Under the pieces are notes generated by a model. The model had not been told where the DNA came from, ran no database searches, and saw nothing but the letters and a program-made list of their open reading frames with translations. The translations under genes and the position numbers were made by a program. From contig NC_016609.1 in the NCBI RefSeq assembly GCF_000246855.1, positions 8,506,744-8,570,743 on the forward strand: a stretch of DNA of 64,000 nucleotides, given 5' to 3'. Origin of the DNA: Niastella koreensis GR20-10 (GTDB lineage Bacteria; Bacteroidota; Bacteroidia; Chitinophagales; Chitinophagaceae). Positions 1 through 8,278 of this stretch are shown here, in pieces; positions within the stretch are counted from its first letter, which is position 1; each line of letters opens with the position of its first letter.

Positions 1-549
1 GTAAAAGTATTCGACAATAGCGTATACCGGTTAAAACGGTTACAGAATAATATTGGTCAGCGTATGTGGACTTCTGTAATAGAACCCCGCATTCTGGCCA
101 AACAATTAAAGACCTGTGAAGTGGCCGTAGGGGCCCTGGGTTCGCAAAGCGGCCGCACCCCGGTTGTGGTTAGCGAAGAAATGGTAAGCAATATGCGACC
201 CGGTAGTGTAATCATTGATGTTAGTATAGACCGTGGTGGTTGTTTTGAAACCTCTGAGATAACCGGTCATGAACAACCGATCTTCATGAAGTACGGTGTT
301 ATTCATTATTGTGTGCCCAACATCCCATCGGGCTTTGCACGCACCGCATCACAGGCCATCAGTAATGTATTGATGCCTTTGTTGCTGGAAGCAGGCGAGG
401 AAGGTGGTTTTGAAAACCTCGTATGGCACAAAGTCCACCTGCGCAGTGGTATTTATCTATTCAAAGGCGCGCTCACTAATTTCCACTTAAGCCAGCGCTT
501 CGATTTAAAGTATACCGATCTTAATCTGCTGATTGCTAGCCAGCGTTAG
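1..549 (+). CDS. ald: Alanine dehydrogenase, C-terminal part (cut by window edge)
   Basis: The reading frame is open from the first base, so the gene begins outside the window; 182 residues and the stop remain. Alanine dehydrogenase interconverts L-alanine and pyruvate with NAD(H) in the cytoplasm. The visible part has the VKVFDNSVYRLKRLQNNIG stretch near the nucleotide-binding fold, then GALGSQSGRTP, the GSVIIDVSIDRGGCFETS segment and the HYCVPNIPSGFARTAS segment, all typical of the family. The C-terminal region after about residue 140 is longer than in classical Ald but is usual for Bacteroidota homologues. An A/T-rich dyad at 561-584 follows the stop and may end transcription. Confidence 0.9.
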   Translation, partial: VKVFDNSVYRLKRLQNNIGQRMWTSVIEPRILAKQLKTCEVAVGALGSQSGRTPVVVSEEMVSNMRPGSVIIDVSIDRGGCFETSEITGHEQPIFMKYGVIHYCVPNIPSGFARTASQAISNVLMPLLLEAGEEGGFENLVWHKVHLRSGIYLFKGALTNFHLSQRFDLKYTDLNLLIASQR

Positions 550-689
550 AAAGGTTGCATAGGATATAAAATATATTTTATCCTGTTGTAACAATATTTT
601 CATGCATATATGCGATAATGTATACCAGCATGTAAAATGCAGGCACGGCATTGAATGATGTTTTATTTCTTTTAATAATGTGCCAGACA

Positions 690-720
690 TTTGACTTTCC
701 GGAGTTTCAGATTACTTTTG
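690..720 (+). promoter_or_regulatory. Canonical Bacteroidota promoter (TTTG-N19-TACTTTTG)
   Basis: TTTG at 690-693 is separated by 19 bases from TACTTTTG at 713-720. This fits the Bacteroidota primary-sigma consensus (-33 TTTG, -7 TAnnTTTG) closely. Transcription would start near 727, giving a leader of about 115 bases before the secreted protein at 843. A second, sigma-54-like motif lies inside that leader. Confidence 0.55.
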
Positions 721-805
721 TGAATTCCCCCGATTAACAATTGCGGCCTGCTTAACAAGAAAACGTTTGCTATTCGTAATAAAAGAACGTTTTGCACGTT
801 TTCTA

Positions 806-821
806 TGGCCCAAAAGTTGCT
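806..821 (+). promoter_or_regulatory. Sigma-54-like -24/-12 element
   Basis: TGGCCC, five bases, then TTGCT. The GG (807-808) and GC (819-820) dinucleotides are 12 bases apart, as a -24/-12 promoter requires. The element is 21 bases before the ATG at 843. Almost the same 20 bases (two differences) precede the paralogue at 2314, which argues for function. I see no enhancer site. Confidence 0.45.
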
Positions 822-842
822 AATTGGACTCAAATACCTGTT

Positions 843-2084
843 ATGAAGACAAGGCCCTATTTGTTGATAGTACTCAGTATCTTGGTTAGTAAAACTACCA
901 TCTTTGCGCAAGTAACTGTCCCACCTATTTCCGGTTGGGATCTGGATGAAAAAAGCGGTAGCTACACGTTGAAACCTGCAAAGGCTGCAAGCGTTGAAGG
1001 CAAAGAATTCTTCTATGAAATTATGCCCATTGCAAAAAATGACGGGCAGCCAATTGAACAATGGTTTAGTACTGCCATTGATAAGGATATAACAACATCA
1101 GGTTTTGTTATACCTGCTACCGGCAAAAAGAACATTACTACTAATCAAACAATTATTTCGCTCTCTACAGAATTAACCGATAAGAAAGGAAAAGCCTGGT
1201 ATGTAACCTATGTTGCTTACGAGGTAGGAGAGGGCGATACCCGCATGGCGCGTGTAATGTGTTCACCCGATGTGAAATATTATGCAAACAACATGCGTCC
1301 TGTTGCTGAGCATTTTGGTAACCTGAACAGGCTGGATGCTACTGCTTCAGCTTCTGGTAAATTTGCCAAAAATAACAGCACACGTGCCAAACAGGAAACA
1401 AAAACGCCTGTCAACTCTGCTCAAAGTGAAGTCATCCCTGAAAAAGGGTTGAAAACACAGGAAATAAATGGTATTCTTATCCATCTTGAGTATAACACCA
1501 ATGCCGATGGCAAAATGGTGCGTATTTATAAACCTTACCTGGTCTTGAATGATGGTTCAATTTACAGCGAACCTGTTATTAGCCCATATAGCCTGGATGT
1601 AGCAGCATCAAAAGCAAAGGAGCCCAAGAAATGGGGAACCTGGAAGTTGAAAAACGGTTCATTCATGGTTGAGTGGACGTCTACCAACGAAACAGAAAAA
1701 TGGTTCAAGAACTGGTTCTGGGCTACACCTTCTCAAAAAGATGAGAAACTGGATGGTTCATTCATGACTGTAAATGGTACAGAAAATGGCAATGTAAAAA
1801 GCAGCGAAAAAGCTTATACTTCCAAGTTTATCTTCTTCAATAAAGATGGCCAGTTTACCTTAACCGGTGGCGATGGCGCCACAGTACCTGCATCTGAATA
1901 CAAAAAATATAACGAAGCCGGAACTTATACCCTCAATGATTATTCGATGGAACTGCATTTTAATAACGGTACCGTTATTCGCCGCATGTTCTATTTTTAC
2001 CTGCAGGGTAGCACCCATTTTGGTATAGGTAACGCAGTGTATGCTCCTAAACAGGCAACTGCTGAAGGCATAACCGGCAACTAA
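843..2084 (+). CDS. Secreted protein of unknown function, paralogue A
   Basis: 413 residues, function not recognised. The frame opens upstream at a TTG (792), but the ATG at 843 gives a clean signal peptide (MKTRPYLLIVLSILVSKTTIFAQ) and is the better start. The mature protein has an N-terminal region with the KEFFYEIMPIAKNDG...EQWF motif, a low-complexity Ser/Lys linker around residues 175-210, and a C-terminal region rich in aromatics (WGTWKLKNG, KNWFWATPS, FNNGTVIRRMFYFY). The second gene, 229 bases downstream, is a full-length paralogue with the same order of motifs, so this is a tandem duplication. The likely location is periplasm or outer surface. No catalytic motif or T9SS C-terminal signal is evident. 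Confidence 0.8.
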   Translation: MKTRPYLLIVLSILVSKTTIFAQVTVPPISGWDLDEKSGSYTLKPAKAASVEGKEFFYEIMPIAKNDGQPIEQWFSTAIDKDITTSGFVIPATGKKNITTNQTIISLSTELTDKKGKAWYVTYVAYEVGEGDTRMARVMCSPDVKYYANNMRPVAEHFGNLNRLDATASASGKFAKNNSTRAKQETKTPVNSAQSEVIPEKGLKTQEINGILIHLEYNTNADGKMVRIYKPYLVLNDGSIYSEPVISPYSLDVAASKAKEPKKWGTWKLKNGSFMVEWTSTNETEKWFKNWFWATPSQKDEKLDGSFMTVNGTENGNVKSSEKAYTSKFIFFNKDGQFTLTGGDGATVPASEYKKYNEAGTYTLNDYSMELHFNNGTVIRRMFYFYLQGSTHFGIGNAVYAPKQATAEGITGN

Positions 2085-2110
2085 ATGATATTTCCTGGAA
2101 AGGAACCTGT

Positions 2111-2149
2111 AAAAAGGGTCTCTCCCGATGAATCGGGAGGACCCTTTTT
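2111..2149 (+). terminator. Rho-independent terminator after paralogue A
   Basis: A hairpin with arms AAAAAGGGTC-TCTCCCGAT and ATCGGGAGGACCCTTTTT (one bulged base), with a T run closing the 3' arm. It lies 27 bases past the stop at 2084 and separates the two paralogues into independent transcripts. Confidence 0.75.
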
Positions 2150-2271
2150 GCTTTAGGGGGCTATCGGTACCTGGTTATTTACAGGCGCATATGCATGGTT
2201 AAAAGGCTGATTTGGAAAAGTTTTGAACATGTTAGAAGTTTTAAGCCCTTCAAACCGGCTTTTTTTTTCTA

Positions 2272-2287
2272 TGGCCCGAAAATTGAC
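2272..2287 (+). promoter_or_regulatory. Sigma-54-like -24/-12 element of paralogue B
   Basis: TGGCCC, five bases, TTGAC. The -24 GG (2273-2274) and the spacing match the element in front of paralogue A. The -12 dinucleotide is GA instead of GC, which weakens the match. It is 26 bases from the ATG at 2314, with the same flanking TTTTCTA. Confidence 0.35.
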
Positions 2288-2313
2288 TTCCAAAGCGTGT
2301 AAATAGCCTACTT

Positions 2314-3579
2314 ATGAAAAATATGCTCCTGGTTATCGTCCTGATAATGGGTTTGGGCATTTCTGCTACGCTCGCTCAAACAGTGCAGCCTATGTTAGGC
2401 TGGAAGATGGAGGAAAATAAAGGACGCTACCTTTTTAGCCCTACGGCGGTTTTCAGCGATGAAAATAAAGAGTTTACCTATGAAATAATGCCACTCGAAA
2501 AAGTAGACGGAAAAAGCTTTGATGAATGGTTTACCGGTTCTATTGACAAGAACATGCGGCTTTCAGGGTTCACTGAGTCAAAAAGCAAGAATAAAGACAA
2601 AAGGAGTATCAGTTACAGTACCCTCACTTCGTATTCAGGTAAGATCAGCGACAAGAATGGTAAAGTTTGGTTTGTGGCTTATATGGCCTATCGCACCAGC
2701 AACCAGCAGTACCGCCTGGCGAAGTTGTTTAGCTCACCCGATATTACTTACTACACCAATTGTATGAAGTCGGCGGCCATGCATTTTGGCAAACTGGCCA
2801 AACAGGAAGGGGCATTTGATGCCAGCGGGCAAACAGAGGTTGCAAAAACCAATGCATTGCCACAGCCACTGGTGCCCACCGTTATTGATAAAACACCAAC
2901 GCCCCGCAATGTAATAGCCAATACCGATAACACCAGCCGTCCTGTAAGAGGCTTAAAGGCAACCGAAATAAAAGGAATAGTATTGAACCTTGAATATAGT
3001 TATGGGGTAGGGGGCGCTGTTACGAGTGAATACACGCCTTATCTGTTGTTGAATGATGGCAGTCTTTATAACAATCCGGTGGTAAGTCCGTATGAGTTTG
3101 ATGTGGCTTTGTCGAAACAACATGAGCCCAAAAGATGGGGTACCTGGCGGATCAGCGGCGGCACCATTGTGGTTAACTGGCCCGGAAGAAGTAAAACCGA
3201 AAGATGGGACAAGAACTGGTTCTGGGCAAGACCTGCGGCCGGCAATGAAAAAATTGAAGGCGCCTTCAGCAGCATGACAGGCGGAGGTAATTCATCTGCG
3301 GGTGGAAATGTAGTAACGGTTTCTTCCAAAGACATCCTGTTTAATAACGTAGGCCGGTTTGCATTAACCGGTGTAGCGGTAGGCTCTAATTATACCGATT
3401 ATAGTATTCCTGCTTCTGCTTATTCTAAAAAAGATGAAGCGGGCGCCTATACCTTGAATGGTTATTCAATTGAATTCAGATTTAATAACGGTTCTACCAT
3501 GCGCCGGGCGTTTTATTTCTACCCGAAAGACAAAGCACATCTGGGAATTGGTAGTCATGCTTACGTACAGAAAAGATAG
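2314..3579 (+). CDS. Secreted protein of unknown function, paralogue B
   Basis: 421 residues with signal peptide MKNMLLVIVLIMGLGISATLAQ. It is collinear with the preceding protein: KEFTYEIMPLEKVDG...EWFTGSIDK near residue 50, a Pro/Thr-rich linker near 185-205, GLKATEIKGIVLNLEY, WGTWRISGG, DKNWFWARP and FNNGSTMRRAFYFYPKDKAHLGIG at the C-terminus. The family is not recognised. The conserved Trp/Phe-rich C-terminal half suggests a beta-rich ligand- or surface-binding fold, but this is inference. It has its own sigma-54-like motif upstream and faces the ABC ATPase convergently across about 95 bases of repeat-like DNA. Confidence 0.8.
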   Translation: MKNMLLVIVLIMGLGISATLAQTVQPMLGWKMEENKGRYLFSPTAVFSDENKEFTYEIMPLEKVDGKSFDEWFTGSIDKNMRLSGFTESKSKNKDKRSISYSTLTSYSGKISDKNGKVWFVAYMAYRTSNQQYRLAKLFSSPDITYYTNCMKSAAMHFGKLAKQEGAFDASGQTEVAKTNALPQPLVPTVIDKTPTPRNVIANTDNTSRPVRGLKATEIKGIVLNLEYSYGVGGAVTSEYTPYLLLNDGSLYNNPVVSPYEFDVALSKQHEPKRWGTWRISGGTIVVNWPGRSKTERWDKNWFWARPAAGNEKIEGAFSSMTGGGNSSAGGNVVTVSSKDILFNNVGRFALTGVAVGSNYTDYSIPASAYSKKDEAGAYTLNGYSIEFRFNNGSTMRRAFYFYPKDKAHLGIGSHAYVQKR

Positions 3580-3674
3580 AAGGCAGAGAAATGAGAAAGA
3601 AAGAATTGCTGAATGTCGAATATTGAATAATGAATGTTGAAGTTTGGAAACAAAACTGAAAATTCGGAATCCTT

Positions 3675-4352
3675 TTACGTTTGCCGTTTCACGTTTGCCG
3701 TTTTGAAATCGGTGATATTGATTTTCTCTCTACAAAAAGAATACTCTTGCGGATCGTTGGAACTGACAATGATTAACCGGTTATTACCGTAGTCACGGAT
3801 CAACTGATGATATAATTCAATCCCCACAGCATCGAGGTTGGTACAGGGCTCATCGAGCAACACGCAAGGCACATCACTAAAAATAGCCTGCGCCAGTTTT
3901 ACCCGTTGTTTCATTCCACTTGAATAGAACCGGATCTGTTTGTTGGCTGCTGCTTTTAAACCTAAAATGGAGATAATATCAGGAATGGTAGTAAGGGGTA
4001 TCAGTGGCTTAAACTGCGCATGAAACTCCAGCATTTCCAGCAGGGTCATTTCTTCAATCAATTCAAGATAAGGCGCAGCTATAGAAATATAGCGAAATGC
4101 ATTATCAACCTCAATCTCTTTTTCTATGGCGTTTGTATTGCCAATTGCCAATTGGCTATTGGCTATTGTATAATTGGCTTTCCCCTCACTCATCATAATG
4201 GCGCCGCCTATGGCCTGTAATAAAGTAGATTTACCGGACCCATTGGGACCGGTAATAGCATAGGCAGTGCCTGAAATAAATTCCTGATTTATGTTTCGGA
4301 AGATCCAGTCGCGGTTAAAACGTTTGCCTGCATTAATCAGCGATATCTTCAT
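3675..4352 (-). CDS. ABC transporter ATP-binding protein
   Basis: 225 residues from the ATG at 4352; a longer start at 4394 would run further into lpxA. It has Walker A GPNGSGKST near residue 35, a signature-like FYSSGMKQR, Walker B CVLLDEP with the catalytic Glu, and a final switch-like segment SSNDPQEYSFC without the usual His. No permease is adjacent, so the substrate is unknown. The start overlaps the end of lpxA by 20 bases, suggesting co-transcription with lpxA. Between Walker A and the IAAPYLELIEE segment it carries an unusual stretch, TIANSQLAIGNTNA, whose DNA (about 4128-4175) resembles the AATAGGCAAT-type repeats found between genes here. Confidence 0.85.
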   Translation of the reverse strand: MKISLINAGKRFNRDWIFRNINQEFISGTAYAITGPNGSGKSTLLQAIGGAIMMSEGKANYTIANSQLAIGNTNAIEKEIEVDNAFRYISIAAPYLELIEEMTLLEMLEFHAQFKPLIPLTTIPDIISILGLKAAANKQIRFYSSGMKQRVKLAQAIFSDVPCVLLDEPCTNLDAVGIELYHQLIRDYGNNRLIIVSSNDPQEYSFCREKINITDFKTANVKRQT

Positions 4353-5139
4353 CCACACTATTTTTTGAATAGCGTTTAATGATACCGCGGCCACTTTCGC
4401 GAATAAAGGTTACAATTTCATCGCGTTCGTCGCTTGCGGAAAACTCTTCTTCCAGGTATTCGAGCGCCTGGCTGGTATTAAACCCTTTGTTGTAAATAAC
4501 GCGATAGATATCGAGGATATGATTGATCTTATCGATAGTGAAACCACGTCTTTTTAAACCAACAGAGTTTACCCCGGCATAGCTCAATGGCTGACGTCCG
4601 GCTTTAATATAAGGAGGAATATCTTTACCTACCAGTGAACCACCGCTTACAAAGGCGTGCTGACCAACCTTGGTAAATTGGTGAACCGCGCACATGCCAC
4701 CTAAAATGGCCCAATCGCCCAGAATTACGTGACCAGCTACCTGTGAGTTGTTACTCAGGATAACATTGCTGCCAATGATACAATCGTGGGCAATATGGCT
4801 ATACGCCATGATCATGCAATTTTTGCCCACCTTTGTTTTCCACCTGTCTTTGGTACCCCGGTGAATGGTCACAAACTCACGAATGGTGGTATTATCACCA
4901 ATTTCAGTGAGCGTTTCTTCGCCTTCAAATTTGAGGTCCTGTGGCATGGCAGAAATTACAGCTCCGGGAAAAATACGGCAGTTTTTGCCGATGCGAGCCC
5001 CTTCCATGATGGTTACGTTACTTCCAATCCAGGTTCCTTCGCCAATTTCCACGTTCTGGTGAATAACCGTAAAAGGATCAATCTTCACATTGGTGGCCAG
5101 CTTGGCGTTAGGGTGTATATATGTGTGCGGATGAATCAT
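4333..5139 (-). CDS. lpxA: UDP-N-acetylglucosamine acyltransferase LpxA
   Basis: This catalyses the first step of lipid A synthesis, transfer of an acyl chain from ACP to the 3-OH of UDP-GlcNAc, in the cytoplasm as a trimer. The sequence is a left-handed beta-helix of hexapeptide repeats starting at MIHPHTYIHPNAKLA, with the catalytic-His segment AYSHIAHDC and the C-terminal helical part GLKRRGFTIDKIN. The start at 5139 gives 268 residues, close to the usual 255-265. The frame is open to 5292, but the extra N-terminus has no hexapeptide repeats. It lies downstream of lpxC-fabZ (228-base gap) and overlaps the ABC ATPase. Confidence 0.93.
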   Translation of the reverse strand: MIHPHTYIHPNAKLATNVKIDPFTVIHQNVEIGEGTWIGSNVTIMEGARIGKNCRIFPGAVISAMPQDLKFEGEETLTEIGDNTTIREFVTIHRGTKDRWKTKVGKNCMIMAYSHIAHDCIIGSNVILSNNSQVAGHVILGDWAILGGMCAVHQFTKVGQHAFVSGGSLVGKDIPPYIKAGRQPLSYAGVNSVGLKRRGFTIDKINHILDIYRVIYNKGFNTSQALEYLEEEFSASDERDEIVTFIRESGRGIIKRYSKNSVDEDIAD

Positions 5140-5367
5140 TTTATTTACATTCTTAAGGGTTGTACCAGGATATTCACTCATAGGCGTAACAGACATCCCA
5201 TCCCCGGTGGGATTTTGTTGGTGATTGTCACCTAAATTCTGTTTATGGATGGATTGACGTTTGATATTAATTAATCTGCTAAAATAGGACAAAACTCATT
5301 CAATTTTCCCCTATCGTTCTATAAATTTTATTGCCCTAATTCCATTTTAGGTATAAAAACCAATAAT

Positions 5368-6771
5368 TTATCGTTTTACTACCTGGGCCATCAAATCAGC
5401 TTCTGTGGCAATTTTATTACCTACGTACACCGTTCCCCGCATTTCGCAAATTCCACGCCGTATTGGGGAGATTAACTCCATTTTCAGGATCATAGTATCT
5501 CCGGGTACCACTTTTTGCTTGAATTTACAATTATCGATCTTCAAAAAGTAGGTATCATATTCGCCGGGTGGCAGGGAGTTAATACAAAGAATGCCTCCTG
5601 TTTGAGCAAGCGCCTCTACTTGCAGTACTCCGGGCATTACGGGATTACCAGGAAAGTGGCCCGTAAAAAACTGCTCGTTATAAGTTACATTTTTGATTCC
5701 AACTATATGCTTGTCAGTAAGTTCAATAATTTTATCCACCATCAGGAAAGGATAGCGGTGCGGCAACGTTTTTTCGATCTGCTGCAGGCTGTATACTGGG
5801 GGCAAATTGGGGTCGTACACCGGTACATCCTTTACATGTTTATTTTTTTTTATATACTGCTTGATCTTACGGGCAAAATCCACGTTTGTGCTGTGACCCG
5901 GACGGTTAGCAATGATATGCGCCTTGATGGGATAACCGATCAGGGCCAGGTCACCTACCACATCCAGTGTCTTGTGACGGGCAGGTTCATTGGGGAAACG
6001 CAGCTCCAGGTTATTGAGGTACCCTTCATTCTTAACCTCAATGTTTTTCTTGTTGAAAACTTTCGACAGCCGCTCCATTACCTCAGGTGTTACCGGCTTG
6101 TCAACAATCACAATGGCGTTGTTTACATCACCGCCCTTGATAAGATTGTGTTGCAGCAACATTTCCAGTTCATGCAGGAAGCAGAAAGTACGGCAGGGCG
6201 CAATTTCTTCCTTAAAATCCCGCATGCTTTTTAAACCAGCGTGCTGGGTGCCCAGTACCGGGCTATTAAAGTCAATGAGGGTGGTTATTTTATAATCGGT
6301 AGCAGGCAGGGCTGTCATTTCAACCCTTTTCAATTCGTCGTAATGGGTAATGTTGGTATCGATGCTGTACCATACTTTGGCCGCATCCTGCTCCAGCACG
6401 CCTGCTTCTTCAATAATTTCAACAAAAGGGGCAGAACTACCATCGGCGATGGGAATTTCGGGACCATTCAGCTCAATCAGGCAATTATCAACGCCCATGC
6501 CCACCAAGGCAGCCAGAATATGCTCTACCGTGCAAACCTTTGTATCGCCTTCCTGCAGGGTTGTACCCCGGGAAGTATCGGTAACCAGGTCACAATCAGC
6601 CTTAATTACAGGTTGCCCGGGCAAATCAATGCGTTGAAACTGAAAACCAAAGCCTGGGTGGGCTGGTTTCAGGGTCATATCCACATTTACTCCTGTATGT
6701 AAACCGGTACCGGAAATACTCACAGCTGATTGCAGGGTATGTTGCTTATCTGGATTAAAGTTATTGTTCAT
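5368..6771 (-). CDS. lpxC-fabZ: Bifunctional UDP-3-O-acyl-GlcNAc deacetylase / 3-hydroxyacyl-ACP dehydratase
   Basis: 467 residues fusing two enzymes, as is standard in Bacteroidota. The N-terminal LpxC domain (to about residue 310) deacetylates UDP-3-O-acyl-GlcNAc, the committed step of lipid A synthesis; zinc and catalytic segments are CTVEHILAAL, ARHKTLDVVGDLALIG and NRPGHSTN. The C-terminal FabZ domain (about 320-467) dehydrates 3-hydroxyacyl-ACP and has HRYPFLMVD and GHFPGNPVMPGVLQVEALAQ with the catalytic His and Glu. The ATG at 6771 (MNNNFNPDKQHTLQ) is preferred over 6813. A TATCTTTG box on the minus strand (6796-6803) could be its -7 element. Confidence 0.95.
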   Translation of the reverse strand: MNNNFNPDKQHTLQSAVSISGTGLHTGVNVDMTLKPAHPGFGFQFQRIDLPGQPVIKADCDLVTDTSRGTTLQEGDTKVCTVEHILAALVGMGVDNCLIELNGPEIPIADGSSAPFVEIIEEAGVLEQDAAKVWYSIDTNITHYDELKRVEMTALPATDYKITTLIDFNSPVLGTQHAGLKSMRDFKEEIAPCRTFCFLHELEMLLQHNLIKGGDVNNAIVIVDKPVTPEVMERLSKVFNKKNIEVKNEGYLNNLELRFPNEPARHKTLDVVGDLALIGYPIKAHIIANRPGHSTNVDFARKIKQYIKKNKHVKDVPVYDPNLPPVYSLQQIEKTLPHRYPFLMVDKIIELTDKHIVGIKNVTYNEQFFTGHFPGNPVMPGVLQVEALAQTGGILCINSLPPGEYDTYFLKIDNCKFKQKVVPGDTMILKMELISPIRRGICEMRGTVYVGNKIATEADLMAQVVKR

Positions 6772-7076
6772 CCTTCGGTTTTGTAAAAGAATGCGCAAAG
6801 ATAGGGAATCCACTCAGACGAAAAGGTACTGAAGATGACCTGGCTCATTTTTCTCCATTCATATAAGTGTTTTTCCAATGCCTGCAACGAGCCCTTTAAC
6901 ATCGATGCAGGCCGTTTGGTTCACCTGAGACTCAAACACGTATTCAAAGTTTAAACTTGAACGATTTGAGGAACGAAAAAGGGTTGAAGGCTTTAATACC
7001 TTCAACCCTTTACTATTTTTACAGGTTTCGTATTTCCGGTTCAAGCCTGTATTCCTCGATTAAACTAATCAACTTG
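6772..7076. other. Spacer between lpxD and lpxC-fabZ
   Basis: 305 bases without a credible gene. It holds the lpxD terminator (6979-7015) and a possible lpxC promoter near 6796-6803. A 61-codon minus-strand frame (6859-7044) runs through the terminator hairpin and is not believed. Confidence 0.6.
6976..7015 (-). terminator. Rho-independent terminator of lpxD
   Basis: Perfect 12-bp arms AAGGGTTGAAGG and CCTTCAACCCTT with an 8-base loop (6979-7010). Read on the minus strand the hairpin is followed by TTTTTCG. It ends lpxD 60-100 bases past its stop, so lpxC-fabZ probably has its own promoter. Confidence 0.75.
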
Positions 7077-8126
7077 TTAACCTACCTTCTCGGTCAACAA
7101 CTGCTTCACCAACTGCTCCAACTCAGCAATTCTCTTCTCCAGGTCGGGCAGTTTGCGGCTCACCGCCTGGCTGCGTAAAGCACTGGTATATTCAAAAGCG
7201 GGGCTACCGGTTACGGCAGCGTTAGGCGTTTTTATTGATTTGCTCACACCGCTTTGCGCATTGATCTTGCTGCCATCGGCAATTTGAATATGGCCAACAA
7301 TGCCGGCCTGTCCGCCGATCATAACGTTGTTACCAATTTTGGTACTGCCGCTTACGCCAGCCTGTGCAGCAATAACGGTGTTGTTACCAACTTCTACGTT
7401 ATGCGCAACCTGGATCAGGTTATCCAGTTTGGCGCCTGATTTTATTATGGTTGAACCAATGGTAGCACGGTCGATGGCGGCATTAGCGCCGATCTCAACA
7501 AAATCTTCCACTACTACATTTCCAATTTGCGGCACTTTTTTAAAGCTGCCATCTGCCTGTGGTGCAAAACCAAAACCATCGCTGCCCACTACTGTACCGG
7601 CATGAATGGTTACATTCTTGCCAATAACACAATCGTGATAAATTTTTACTCCGGGATGTACGATGGTATTGTCGTTGATCTTTACATTATCGCCCAGGAA
7701 TACGTTCGGGAATATTTTCACATTGTTTCCCAGCACTACATTCTCACCGAGGTAAGAAAAGGCGCCGATATAAACCTGTTGACCATATTTAGCCGACTTA
7801 CTGATGTAAGCAGGTTCCTGGATACCCGATAATTTTTGGGTTGCCATTTCCTGGTATTTGGAAAGCAGGGTAGCGAAAGCGGAATAAGCATCGGCTACCC
7901 TGATCAGGGTAGCGTTCACGGGTTCCTTCAACTCCTGTGCGGCATTGACGATAACCAGGGACGCACTGGTACGATACAGGTATTCTTCGTATTTAGGATT
8001 GGCCAGAAAAGAAAGCTGGCCAGCCTGCGCTTCTTCAATCTTTCCAAAGGAATGCACTAAAGTTTCAGGATTTCCTTCCACTTTGCCATTGATGATCATA
8101 GCTATTTGGGCTGCGGTAAATTGCAT
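7077..8126 (-). CDS. lpxD: UDP-3-O-acylglucosamine N-acyltransferase LpxD
   Basis: 349 residues, the expected length. LpxD adds the N-linked acyl chain to UDP-3-O-acylglucosamine, the third step of lipid A assembly. It has an N-terminal uridine-binding domain (about 1-100, GKIEEAQAGQLSFLANPKYE), a hexapeptide-repeat beta-helix (about 100-300) containing the catalytic His region IQVAHNVEVG and HAGTVVGSDGFGF, and a C-terminal helix with coiled-coil character (LEKRIAELEQLVKQLL). It is transcribed separately from, and in the same direction as, lpxC-fabZ and lpxA. Confidence 0.95.
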   Translation of the reverse strand: MQFTAAQIAMIINGKVEGNPETLVHSFGKIEEAQAGQLSFLANPKYEEYLYRTSASLVIVNAAQELKEPVNATLIRVADAYSAFATLLSKYQEMATQKLSGIQEPAYISKSAKYGQQVYIGAFSYLGENVVLGNNVKIFPNVFLGDNVKINDNTIVHPGVKIYHDCVIGKNVTIHAGTVVGSDGFGFAPQADGSFKKVPQIGNVVVEDFVEIGANAAIDRATIGSTIIKSGAKLDNLIQVAHNVEVGNNTVIAAQAGVSGSTKIGNNVMIGGQAGIVGHIQIADGSKINAQSGVSKSIKTPNAAVTGSPAFEYTSALRSQAVSRKLPDLEKRIAELEQLVKQLLTEKVG

Positions 8127-8278
8127 AGAATAGTCGTTATGTCAGTAAGTCGAATATTTCAAACTTTTATATAAATCAAAATTAGTAAAACGCAAAAAGC
8201 TACTGCATATTGAAAAAAGTGTAATATGTTTTGATCTTTAGCGATAAAAGGTCTTAACAGATCGACTTAATTAACTGT

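Noticed and set aside
5515..6234. 239-codon plus-strand frame
   Set aside because: Antisense to lpxC-fabZ, whose catalytic motifs are intact.
6859..7044. 61-codon minus-strand frame after lpxD
   Set aside because: It passes through the lpxD terminator hairpin and has no start signal or family resemblance.
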